From the NCBI GenBank assembly GCA_966211955.1, contig CBIHOF010000028.1, positions 3,931-67,930 on the forward strand: a DNA stretch of 64,000 nt. Reading direction: 5' to 3'. The translations under genes were made by a program, and so were the position numbers. Below are positions 54,085 to 61,496 of the stretch, piece by piece. Source of the stretch: Albitalea sp966211955. GTDB taxonomy: Bacteria; Pseudomonadota; Gammaproteobacteria; Burkholderiales; Burkholderiaceae_C. Within the stretch, counting starts at the first letter, position 1. Every line of letters starts with the position of its first letter. The notes beneath the pieces are model-generated. The model did no database searches, was not told the DNA's origin, and was given only the letters and a program-made list of their open reading frames with translations.

Positions 54085-54189
54085 GGCAAGTGCTCCTGGC
54101 CACAGCGTGGCAACGAGGCACTGTGGCCCGCTTGCCGCCGCGGCACGATCAGCAGTCGCCGCGATGCGATGTCGGACTTGTCGGACGCG

Positions 54190-55257
54190 TCAGGCGCGCA
54201 CCTGCAATCCGGCTGGCCCTTCGCGCACCTCGCCGATCACCGCGGCTTGCTCGAAACCCTGCTCGCGAAAGACCGCAAGCACCGCGTCCACGCTGGCGGG
54301 CGAGCAGCTGATGAGCAGTCCGCCCGACGTTTGTGGATCGGTCAGCAGGGCCTGCGCGACCTGGGGAAGCGCAGGATCAAGTGACACCTGCGCGCCATAA
54401 CCCGCCCAGTTGCGCCCGGACGCGCCAGTGATGAAGCCATCCGCGGCCATCGCCGCCACACCGTCGAGCAGCGGCACCGCGGGCCAGTCGATCACCGCCG
54501 TGAGGCCCGCGCCGCGTGCCAGCTCGAGCGTGTGGCCGGCCAGGCCGAAGCCGGTCACGTCGGTGATGGCGTGCACGCCATCGAGCTGTGCGAGCTTGAT
54601 GCCCGGCGTGTTCAGCCGCGTGGTGCTGGCGATCATTCGTGCATAGCCTGCATCGTCGAGTTTGCCCTTCTTCAGCGCCGCCGACATCACGCCGACGCCC
54701 AGGCCCTTGCCGAGCACCAGCACATCGCCTGGCTTGGCATCGGCATTGCGGCGCACCTTGTCCGGGTGCACCAGGCCCATCACCACCAGGCCGTAGATCG
54801 GCTCGACGGAATCGATGGTGTGCCCGCCCGCGATCGGGATGCCCGCCTCGCGGCAGATGGCTTCGCCGCCGCGCAGCACCTGCGCGATGACGTCCAGCGG
54901 CAGCTGGTTGATGGGCATGGCCACCAGCGCCAGCGCCATGATGGGCGTGCCGCCCATCGCGTACACGTCGCTGATGGCGTTGGTGGCAGCGATGCGCCCG
55001 AAGTCGAACGGGTCGTCGACGATGGGCATGAAGAAGTCAGTGGTGGCGATGAGCGCCTGCTGGTCATTGAGCCGGTACACGGCCGCGTCGTCGGCCGTCT
55101 CGATGCCAACCATCAGCTCCTTGGGGATGATGCCGCCGGCCGTCGATTGCAGGATCTGCGAAAGCACGCCCGGCGCGATCTTGCAGCCGCAGCCGCCGCC
55201 GTGCGAGAAGCTGGTGAGCCGGATGGGGGCGTGGGAGGTGGACGAGGTGTCGGTCAT
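54190..55257 (-). CDS. selD: Selenide, water dikinase (SelD/SenC), selenophosphate synthetase
   Basis: Enzyme of 355 residues that makes selenophosphate from selenide and ATP. The catalytic motif is HGGGCGCKIAPG with C23, C25 and K26; the reactive position is Cys, not selenocysteine. Other family motifs are DDAAVYRLNDQQALIATTDF, NAISDVYAMGGTPIMALALV, GGHTIDSVEPIYGL and LTDPQTSGGLLISC. In this locus it provides selenophosphate to SenB, i.e. the SenC role. senB ends 40 nt upstream, and both are transcribed together on the minus strand. Confidence 0.94.
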   Translation of the reverse strand: MTDTSSTSHAPIRLTSFSHGGGCGCKIAPGVLSQILQSTAGGIIPKELMVGIETADDAAVYRLNDQQALIATTDFFMPIVDDPFDFGRIAATNAISDVYAMGGTPIMALALVAMPINQLPLDVIAQVLRGGEAICREAGIPIAGGHTIDSVEPIYGLVVMGLVHPDKVRRNADAKPGDVLVLGKGLGVGVMSAALKKGKLDDAGYARMIASTTRLNTPGIKLAQLDGVHAITDVTGFGLAGHTLELARGAGLTAVIDWPAVPLLDGVAAMAADGFITGASGRNWAGYGAQVSLDPALPQVAQALLTDPQTSGGLLISCSPASVDAVLAVFREQGFEQAAVIGEVREGPAGLQVRA

Positions 55258-55297
55258 GGTGGTCGATGCTGGATGGCGCGGGGCTGATTGTCGGCGC

Positions 55298-56257
55298 TCA
55301 GTGGGTGAGCATGTCGGCGAGCAGGGCTTGCACGGCAGCGGCCTCTGCTTGCGGACGAAAGAGCGGTTCGCGCCGGGCGCATTGCGCGCGCAGGTGGTCG
55401 GCAAATTCAGGCTCGCCGAGGAAGCGGCGGGCCAGCGCAGCCAGTGCCCGCGCGTCGCCCACCGGAAAGTAGCCGTCGTAGTCCGCGCCGAGCAGGCCGA
55501 CGTTGCCGTCGATGCGGCTCGCGAGCACCGGCGTGCCGCAGCGCACCGCCTCGATCACGGCATTCGCGCCGCCTTCGATGCGGCTCATGTGCACGAGCGC
55601 GCGGGCGGAGGCGATCCACTCGCGCGTTTCGTCCGCGGCCAGGCCGCCGAGCCAGCGGTAGCTTGCGCACTCGGCTTGCGTGTGGCGGGCCTCATTGCCA
55701 AGCGTTTCGTCCAGCGCGGCGCCGATGTGCACCGTGCGCACGCTGCCGTCGAGTTCGCGAACGGCTCGCATCAGGGTGTGCGGGTCCTTCTCGTCACGAA
55801 GGTGCCCGACGGCCAGCAGGTCGCATTTCGGCACGGCGGCCCGCGGCCAGTCGCTGGCCGACTGCACGATGCTGCGCGCCTTGCCGCGCAGGGCTTCGGG
55901 CAGATGTCGCAGTGCTTCGGTCTGCAGCACCACCAGATGGCTGGCACACTCCAGCGAATGCTGCGCGCTCAGGTCCGTCTCGAGGTCGCGATACAGGTCG
56001 GTGCCGGTCAGCACCACGGCCAGCGGCGCGTGCGGATGCGCCTCATGAAAACCCGCGATGGACGCGGCCGATCGCCTCGCATGCAGCGCGATCAGCGCGT
56101 CGACCGGCTCACCCGCCCAGACCTGTGCCACCTGCGTGTTCGCGAGCGCGCCGAGGAAGCCCTGCCACCTCGCCGCCGTGTGCCAGTTGCCGTTGTTGGC
56201 GGAGGCCAGGGCTGGCGTGACGATGAGAACCCGCGGTGCTGCAGCCATGCGGGCCAT
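55298..56257 (-). CDS. senB: Selenosugar synthase SenB (GT-B glycosyltransferase)
   Basis: GT-B fold enzyme of 319 residues. The N-terminal start MAAAPRVLIVTPALASANNG and the region ARWQGFLG are typical of the selenoneine-associated glycosyltransferase family. The C-terminal nucleotide-sugar site is seen in SRIEGGANAVIEAVRCGTPV. The described reaction couples selenophosphate with UDP-N-acetylglucosamine-type donor to give a selenosugar. Adjacent selD and divergent senA make the assignment firm. Start 56257 (MARMAAAP) or 56248; its ATG is only 23 nt from the senA start. Confidence 0.9.
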   Translation of the reverse strand: MARMAAAPRVLIVTPALASANNGNWHTAARWQGFLGALANTQVAQVWAGEPVDALIALHARRSAASIAGFHEAHPHAPLAVVLTGTDLYRDLETDLSAQHSLECASHLVVLQTEALRHLPEALRGKARSIVQSASDWPRAAVPKCDLLAVGHLRDEKDPHTLMRAVRELDGSVRTVHIGAALDETLGNEARHTQAECASYRWLGGLAADETREWIASARALVHMSRIEGGANAVIEAVRCGTPVLASRIDGNVGLLGADYDGYFPVGDARALAALARRFLGEPEFADHLRAQCARREPLFRPQAEAAAVQALLADMLTH

Positions 56258-56280
56258 CTTGCCAGCCGCTGGAGACTGTG

Positions 56281-57408
56281 GTGAGCGTGGATGCCCGGAC
56301 CCTGCGCGGCCCGGCACTGGCCGATGCGCTGCGCGACAGCCGCGCCCGCACCCTGTCCTTCGTGCTCGACCTGGACGACGCGCAATGGCACGTGCCGCGG
56401 CAGGCGGGCATCAACCCGGTCGCGTGGGAGCTGGCCCACATCGCCTGGTTCGCCGAGTTCTGGGTTCTTCGCGGCCCGCACCGCGTGGACGGGCAGGGCC
56501 TCGTGCATGCGAGCCGCCCGGCGCTGAATGCGGGGCCCGATGCCATCCTCGATTCAGCGCAGCTGGCCCACGCCTCGCGCTGGGAGGTGCCGTTGGCCTC
56601 GCGCGACGAGGTGCTGCGCATGCTGTCGACGCAGCTCGACGCCTGCCTCGATGCGCTGCCCGTGCTCGACGATGACGCATCACTCTACTTTCATCGGCTC
56701 GCGCTCTTCCATGAGGACATGCATGGCGAGGCCTTCGCCTGGCTGCGCGCATCGCTCGGCGTTGCAGCGCCGTCGGGGTTGTCGCTTGCTCGTCGGCCGC
56801 CGGCGCGGCAACTTCGGGTGGACGCGGCCGATGTGCACCTCGGCGTGCCGCGAGGCAGTCCCGGCTTTGCCTTCGACAACGAAATGCCAGGCCAGGCCGT
56901 GCATGTCGCCGCCTTCGAGATCGACTCGCAGCCCCTGAGCAATGCCGCCTACCTGCGCTTCGTCGAGGCAGGCGGCACGCCGCCCGAGCGCTGGCGGCGC
57001 GGCCACGACGGATGGGAATCGCGCTGGTTCGACCGCTGGCAGGCGTTGCCGATGGACGAGCCCGTCATCCACGTGAACGCCCACGAAGCGCAGGCCTACT
57101 GCGATTGGGCGGGGCGCCGCCTGCCCACCGCGGCCGAATGGGAGTACGCCGCCACCGCCCAACCCGCAGCCTTCCGCTGGGGCCACGGCGTGTGGGAATG
57201 GACGGCCACCGACTTCCTGCCGTACGAAGGCTTCACGCCCGGGCCGTACAGGGACTATTCCGCGCCTTGGTTCGGCAATCACCGCGAGCTACGTGGCGGG
57301 GCCTTCGCCACGCACGAGCGGATGCACCATGCCCGCTACCGCAACTTCTTCCTGCCCGATCGCCGCGACGTCTTCGCCGGCTTTCGCACGGCGGCGCTTG
57401 CGGTCTGA
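56281..57408 (+). CDS. senA: Selenoneine synthase SenA (EgtB-like)
   Basis: Non-heme iron enzyme of 375 residues that joins hercynine and the selenosugar, the selenium analogue of EgtB. The N-terminal DinB-like domain carries H53 and H144-E-D-M-H148-G-E150 (HX3HXE), the three-His iron site; the C-terminal FGE-sulfatase domain shows LSNAAYLRFVEAGGTPPE, PVIHVNAHEAQAYCDWAGRR and LRGGAFATHERMHHARYR. GTG 56281 is preceded by GGAG with 6 nt spacing. It is divergent from senB and leads the operon of the ABC importer, 39 nt upstream of the binding-protein gene. Confidence 0.92.
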   Translation: MSVDARTLRGPALADALRDSRARTLSFVLDLDDAQWHVPRQAGINPVAWELAHIAWFAEFWVLRGPHRVDGQGLVHASRPALNAGPDAILDSAQLAHASRWEVPLASRDEVLRMLSTQLDACLDALPVLDDDASLYFHRLALFHEDMHGEAFAWLRASLGVAAPSGLSLARRPPARQLRVDAADVHLGVPRGSPGFAFDNEMPGQAVHVAAFEIDSQPLSNAAYLRFVEAGGTPPERWRRGHDGWESRWFDRWQALPMDEPVIHVNAHEAQAYCDWAGRRLPTAAEWEYAATAQPAAFRWGHGVWEWTATDFLPYEGFTPGPYRDYSAPWFGNHRELRGGAFATHERMHHARYRNFFLPDRRDVFAGFRTAALAV

Positions 57409-57447
57409 GTACGATCGCGCCTGTCTTCAAAGAACCGAGAGCCCTCC

Positions 57448-58308
57448 ATGACCCTTCTTCGCCGACTCCTCGCGTGTTCCGCGCTCGCCCTGGGCGCCCT
57501 TGCGTCGTCCGCCAGCTTCGCCCAGGTGCTGCGCGTGTCCGCCATTCCAGACGAAGCGCCCACCGAACTGCAGCGCAAGTTCAAGCCGCTGGGCGACTAT
57601 CTGCACAAGGAGACGGGGCTTGAGGTGCAGTTCACGCCGGTCAGCGACTACGCAGCCGTGGTCGAAGGTCTCGCGAGCCAGAAGATCGACCTCGCCTGGC
57701 TGGGCGGCTTCACCTTCGTGCAGGCCAAGATTCGCACCAGCGGCGGCGCCGTGCCCATCGTGCAGCGCGCGGAGGATGAGAAGTTCACGAGCAAGTTCAT
57801 CGTGCCCATCGACAGCCCGGCCAAGACGCTCGGCGACCTGAAGGGCAGGACCTTCGCGTTCGGGGCGCCATCATCCACCTCGGGCCACCTGATGCCGCGC
57901 TACTTCTTGAAGCGCGAGGGCATCGACGCCGACAAGGACTTCAAGAACGTCGCCTACTCCGGCGCGCACGACGCGACCGTGGCCTTCGTGGCCGCGGGCC
58001 GGGCCGAAGCGGGCGTGCTCAACGCCTCGGTGTGGGACAAGCTCGTGGAAGCCGGCAACCCCAACGCCGCGCGCGTGCGCGTGCTGGCCACCACGCCCAC
58101 CTACTTCGACTACAACTGGACGGTGCGCCCCGGCCTGGATGCCGCGCTCACGAAGAAGCTGCAGGACGCCTTCCTCAAGCTCGACCCGGCCAACCCCGAC
58201 CACAAGGAAATCATGGCGCTGCAGCGCGCGAGCAGGTTCGTGCCCACCAAGACCTCGAACTACGACGGCATCGAGGCGGCAGCCAAGGCGGGCGGGCTCA
58301 TCAAGTGA
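57448..58308 (+). CDS. Periplasmic binding protein of a PhnD-like ABC importer (putative selenate/selenite)
   Basis: Protein of 286 residues. Signal peptide LACSALALGALASSASFAQ ends near residue 26. The mature part matches the phosphonate/PhnD-like type II fold: VSAIPDEAPTELQRKFKPLG, DYAAVVEGLASQKIDLAWLG and RFVPTKTSNYDGIEAAAKAG. Members next to selD/sen genes are annotated as putative selenate-binding proteins, and here the gene follows senA by 39 nt. The ligand is therefore inferred from context; phosphonate or phosphite cannot be excluded from sequence. Its TGA overlaps the ATPase start (GTGA). Confidence 0.9.
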   Translation: MTLLRRLLACSALALGALASSASFAQVLRVSAIPDEAPTELQRKFKPLGDYLHKETGLEVQFTPVSDYAAVVEGLASQKIDLAWLGGFTFVQAKIRTSGGAVPIVQRAEDEKFTSKFIVPIDSPAKTLGDLKGRTFAFGAPSSTSGHLMPRYFLKREGIDADKDFKNVAYSGAHDATVAFVAAGRAEAGVLNASVWDKLVEAGNPNAARVRVLATTPTYFDYNWTVRPGLDAALTKKLQDAFLKLDPANPDHKEIMALQRASRFVPTKTSNYDGIEAAAKAGGLIK

Positions 58309-59138
58309 GCCGGCTCGCGCTGCAAGCCGCAGGCTTTGTTCATCCGAACGGGCAGCGGGCCTTGCGGGGCGTGACGCTGTCGGCGGGTGCTGGTGAGCGC
58401 TTGGCGGTGATCGGGCCATCGGGCGCGGGCAAGACGACCTTGCTCCGGCTGGCGGCTGCATCGCTGCGGCCGACGGACGGGCAGGTGGTCGTGCTCGGCA
58501 GCGACCCGTGGGCGCTTGGCGCGGCCGACCTGCGCCGCCTGCGAGCGCGGGTGGGCACGGTGCATCAGGCGCCGCCAATCCCGCCGCAGCAGCGCGTGGT
58601 CACGGCCGTCCTCGCGGGGCGGCTGGGCAGCTGGTCTGCATGGCGGGCGATGCGGTCTTTGCTGGTGCCTGCGGACATCGCGGGCGCGCACGAGGCCTTG
58701 TCGCGCTTCGACCTGGGCGATCGGCTCTTCGATCGCTGCGATCAACTCTCCGGCGGGCAGTTGCAGCGCGTGGGCATTGCACGGGTCGTGTACCAGCAGC
58801 CCGAGCTGATCCTCGCGGACGAGCCGGTGTCCGCGCTGGACCCGACGCTTGCGCATGCCGCCATCGGCCAGCTCGTCGCGCAAAGCGAGAGCACCGGCGC
58901 CACCCTGTGCGCGTCGCTGCATGCGGTGGACCTGGCGCTGCGCTGGTTCCCGCGCATCGTGGGCATACGCGCGGGCGAGGTGGTGTTCGACCAACCCGCT
59001 GAGTCGATTACGCAGGACATGCTGGCCGATCTCTACGCCAACGAAGGCGCGGTGCCGCCGACGCAGGCGGCCGATGCCGGCACCTGGCCCGTGAACGCGC
59101 CGGCTGCCATGCCGCGACTCGCCCAGCCGCGATGCTGA
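58305..59138 (+). CDS. ABC importer ATPase, PhnC-like
   Basis: ATP-binding subunit of 277 residues. Walker A is GPSGAGKTTLL, the signature LSGGQLQRVGIARVVY, Walker B LILADEPVSALD, and the H-loop SLHAVDLAL. The N-terminus VSRLALQAAGFVHPNGQRAL, starting at GTG 58305 overlapping the previous stop, matches PhnC-type ATPases. The C-terminal 30 residues after DLYANEG are variable. Couples ATP hydrolysis to uptake by the two permeases downstream. Confidence 0.93.
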   Translation: MSRLALQAAGFVHPNGQRALRGVTLSAGAGERLAVIGPSGAGKTTLLRLAAASLRPTDGQVVVLGSDPWALGAADLRRLRARVGTVHQAPPIPPQQRVVTAVLAGRLGSWSAWRAMRSLLVPADIAGAHEALSRFDLGDRLFDRCDQLSGGQLQRVGIARVVYQQPELILADEPVSALDPTLAHAAIGQLVAQSESTGATLCASLHAVDLALRWFPRIVGIRAGEVVFDQPAESITQDMLADLYANEGAVPPTQAADAGTWPVNAPAAMPRLAQPRC

Positions 59139-59968
59139 TGGACACGCCGGCCGCGTCGATCCACGACCCCGCTGCGCGCCGGCGGCTCACCGGGCTCGCC
59201 ATCGGCCTCATCGTGCTGTGGCCGATGCTCGTGCTGTCCGAGTTCAAGCCCTGGGTGCTCTTCGACGCCGGCGGCCTGCGGGTCACGCGCAACTTTCTCG
59301 CGGGTTTCTTCCCGCCGGCGTACTCCGGCGATTTCATGCAGAGCCTGCTGCGCGCCACCATCGAGACATTGGCGATGGCGACGGCCGGCATCGCGCTTGC
59401 CTTCATGCTCGGCGCGCCGCTGGGCATCGCGATGACGCATTCGCTCTCGGTCTCGCGCATCGGCCCGAGCCGTGGCCGCTGGCTCGGCGAGACGCTGCGC
59501 ACCCTTGCGCGCTCGGTGCTGATGGTGCTGCGCGCCATCCCCGAGATCGTGTGGGCGCTCGTGTTTGTGCGGGTGCTGGGCCTGGGTCCGGGCGCTGGCG
59601 TGCTGGCCGTCGGCATCACCTACGGCGGCATGCTCGGCAAGGTGTACGGGGAGATCCTCGAATCCGGCGACACACGGCCGGCGAGGGCGCTTCTGGAGAC
59701 GGGCAGCAGCCGCATCGCCGCGCTGTTCTACGGCCTCGTGCCGGGTGCCGCGCAGGAGCTCGTGTCCTACACCGTCTACCGCTGGGAATGCGCGGTACGC
59801 GCGTCGGTGGTCATGGGCTTCGTCGGCGCAGGTGGTCTAGGCCAGTTGATGGACCAATCGACCAAGATGCTCAATGGCGGCGAGGCCTGCAGCATCCTGC
59901 TCGTGTTCCTGGCGCTGGTGCTGCTGGCGGATGCGTTGAGCGCTGGTTTGCGAAGGCTGGTGGCATGA
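59132..59968 (+). CDS. ABC importer permease 1, PhnE-like
   Basis: Inner-membrane permease of 278 residues with six predicted hydrophobic helices. The EAA-loop is present near residue 180: GEILESGDTRPARALLETGS. FVGAGGLGQLMDQS near the C-terminus is typical of PhnE-type permeases. It starts 7 nt before the ATPase stop (ATG 59132) or at ATG 59138. It forms a dimer with the next permease. Confidence 0.92.
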   Translation: MLMDTPAASIHDPAARRRLTGLAIGLIVLWPMLVLSEFKPWVLFDAGGLRVTRNFLAGFFPPAYSGDFMQSLLRATIETLAMATAGIALAFMLGAPLGIAMTHSLSVSRIGPSRGRWLGETLRTLARSVLMVLRAIPEIVWALVFVRVLGLGPGAGVLAVGITYGGMLGKVYGEILESGDTRPARALLETGSSRIAALFYGLVPGAAQELVSYTVYRWECAVRASVVMGFVGAGGLGQLMDQSTKMLNGGEACSILLVFLALVLLADALSAGLRRLVA

Positions 59969-59999
59969 GCCGGCCGGTGCACACCTTGGAGGACTTCCA

Positions 60000-60809
60000 A
60001 TGAACGCGCCACAGGCAACGCCCCTGCGCGCGCTCAGGCCTTGCCTCGCCTGCCTTGCCGTGGCTGCGCTGCTGCTCATTGCCGTGGTGGCGAGCTTCGC
60101 CTACCTCGCGATCGACTTGCGTGCCTTGTTCAACGGCACGTCGGCACGCGCCATGGGGCGCTTCGTCGCGGAATTCTTCCCGCCGGATCTCTCGGTGCCC
60201 TTCGTGCAGAAGACGGCCTGGGCCGCGGTGCAGACGCTGGCCGTGTCTGCGCTCGGTACCGTGCTTGCCGTCATCGGCGGTGGGGTGCTGGCTCTGCCCG
60301 CGTCAGGCCGCTTCGGTCTCATTGCCCGCCAAGCCGCACGCTTTCTCCTCAACTACTTGCGCAGCGTCCCCGAGCTCGTCTGGGCCACGCTGATGGTGCT
60401 TGCCGCAGGCCTCGGGCCCTTCGCCGGCGCGCTGGCGCTGGCACTGCACACCACCGGCGTTCTGGGCCGCCTCTTCGCCGAGGCGCTGGAGAACGCGCCG
60501 CCCGACCCCGAGCGCGCCATCCGCCATGCAGGCGGCGGCCCGCTGGCCGCCTTCGCATACGGCACCATGCCGCTCGTGCTGCGGCAATGGGTGGCCTACA
60601 CGCTCTACCGCTGGGAAATGAACATCCGCATGGCCGCAGTCCTCGGCTTCGTCGGCGCCGGCGGCCTGGGCGCGATGCTGTACTTCCACTTGTCCATCTT
60701 CCAGCAGGCGCAGTCGTGTACGGTGTTGCTGGCGATGCTGGTGTTGGTCTTCGGGGTGGATGCGTTCAGCACGCACTTTCGGAGGCGGTTGGCGACTGCG
60801 AATGCTTGA
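60000..60809 (+). CDS. ABC importer permease 2, PhnE-like
   Basis: Inner-membrane permease of 269 residues, paralogous to the previous gene (both share a YTLYRWE/YTVYRWE segment and an FVGAGGLG motif). The EAA-like loop is FAEALENAPPDPERAIRHAG. GGAGG precedes ATG 60000. It is the last gene of the senA-led operon; the next gene begins 61 nt later and is of unrelated type. Confidence 0.92.
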   Translation: MNAPQATPLRALRPCLACLAVAALLLIAVVASFAYLAIDLRALFNGTSARAMGRFVAEFFPPDLSVPFVQKTAWAAVQTLAVSALGTVLAVIGGGVLALPASGRFGLIARQAARFLLNYLRSVPELVWATLMVLAAGLGPFAGALALALHTTGVLGRLFAEALENAPPDPERAIRHAGGGPLAAFAYGTMPLVLRQWVAYTLYRWEMNIRMAAVLGFVGAGGLGAMLYFHLSIFQQAQSCTVLLAMLVLVFGVDAFSTHFRRRLATANA

Positions 60810-60842
60810 CGTCTTGCTTTAATTTGTCGGTGATGAATTGGT

Positions 60843-60852
60843 CAGAATTCTG
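60843..60852. promoter_or_regulatory. Palindrome/direct repeat upstream of the antitoxin-toxin fusion
   Basis: CAGAATTCTG is a perfect 10-bp palindrome, flanked by GGTCAG and GGTCAG as direct repeats (about 60839-60857). Its position 18 nt before the antitoxin start codon suits an operator bound by a Phd-type antitoxin. Confidence 0.5.
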
Positions 60853-60869
60853 GTCAGTTAGGAGAAGCC

Positions 60870-61451
60870 ATGCAGACTTGGGCAGTACAGGACGCCAAGG
60901 CCCGGTTCAGCGAATTCTTGGAAAGGTGCCTGACCGAGGGCCCTCAAATGGTGACCAAACGGGGGGCCGAGGCGGCAGTTCTCGTGCCGGCGGACGAATG
61001 GCGCCGTCTCCAAGCGTCAGCCAGGCCGTCGTTGAAGGAACTTCTGATGTCTGACCAGGCGCGTGCGGACCTGCGGAAACCGGAACCTCACGGTGCAGTC
61101 GTGCAGTGGATGCATGACGTCTCAGACGCTGAACTTCACATTTCTGCAGTGACGATCGGGGAGATCCAATCAGGCATTGAACTCACGCGCGAGCAAGATG
61201 AATCGAAAGCTGCAGAACTAGAGCACTGGCTTGAGCTTGTTTCTGGCTCGTTCAACGTCATTCCGATGGATGGTGCGGCCCTTCGCATGTGGGCGCGCCT
61301 GATGCACCGGGCATCCGACACGCTTTACGAGGACGCGATGATTGCCGCGACGGCGAAGGTGCACAAGTTCGTCGTCGTGACTCGCAACGTGGCCGACTTC
61401 AAGGGCTTCGGCGTGAAGGTGTTGAACCCTTTCGTGTCGGCACGAAAGTAA
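60870..61451 (+). CDS. Phd/YefM antitoxin fused to a truncated VapC-like PIN domain
   Basis: Single frame of 193 residues. Residues 1-67 are a Phd/YefM-type antitoxin (VQDAKARFSEFLERCLTEGP, AAVLVPADEWRRL). From about residue 69 the sequence is a VapC PIN ribonuclease (RKPEPHGAVVQWMHDVSDAE, SAVTIGEIQSGIELTREQ, DTLYEDAMIAATA, TRNVADF). The normal toxin N-terminus with MxLLDTNVVSEL and its catalytic Asp is missing, as is the antitoxin C-terminus. Remaining acidic residues are E98, D155 and D176. An in-frame deletion fusion is the best reading; nuclease activity should be lost, and DNA-binding may persist. Confidence 0.85.
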   Translation: MQTWAVQDAKARFSEFLERCLTEGPQMVTKRGAEAAVLVPADEWRRLQASARPSLKELLMSDQARADLRKPEPHGAVVQWMHDVSDAELHISAVTIGEIQSGIELTREQDESKAAELEHWLELVSGSFNVIPMDGAALRMWARLMHRASDTLYEDAMIAATAKVHKFVVVTRNVADFKGFGVKVLNPFVSARK

Positions 61452-61496
61452 TGCGCCGACAGAGGGACGACGACTACGTCGAAGTCCCACCGTCAA

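Noticed and set aside
54190..55257. Selenocysteine-containing SelD
   Set aside because: The catalytic position is TGC (Cys23/Cys25); there is no in-frame TGA needing recoding.
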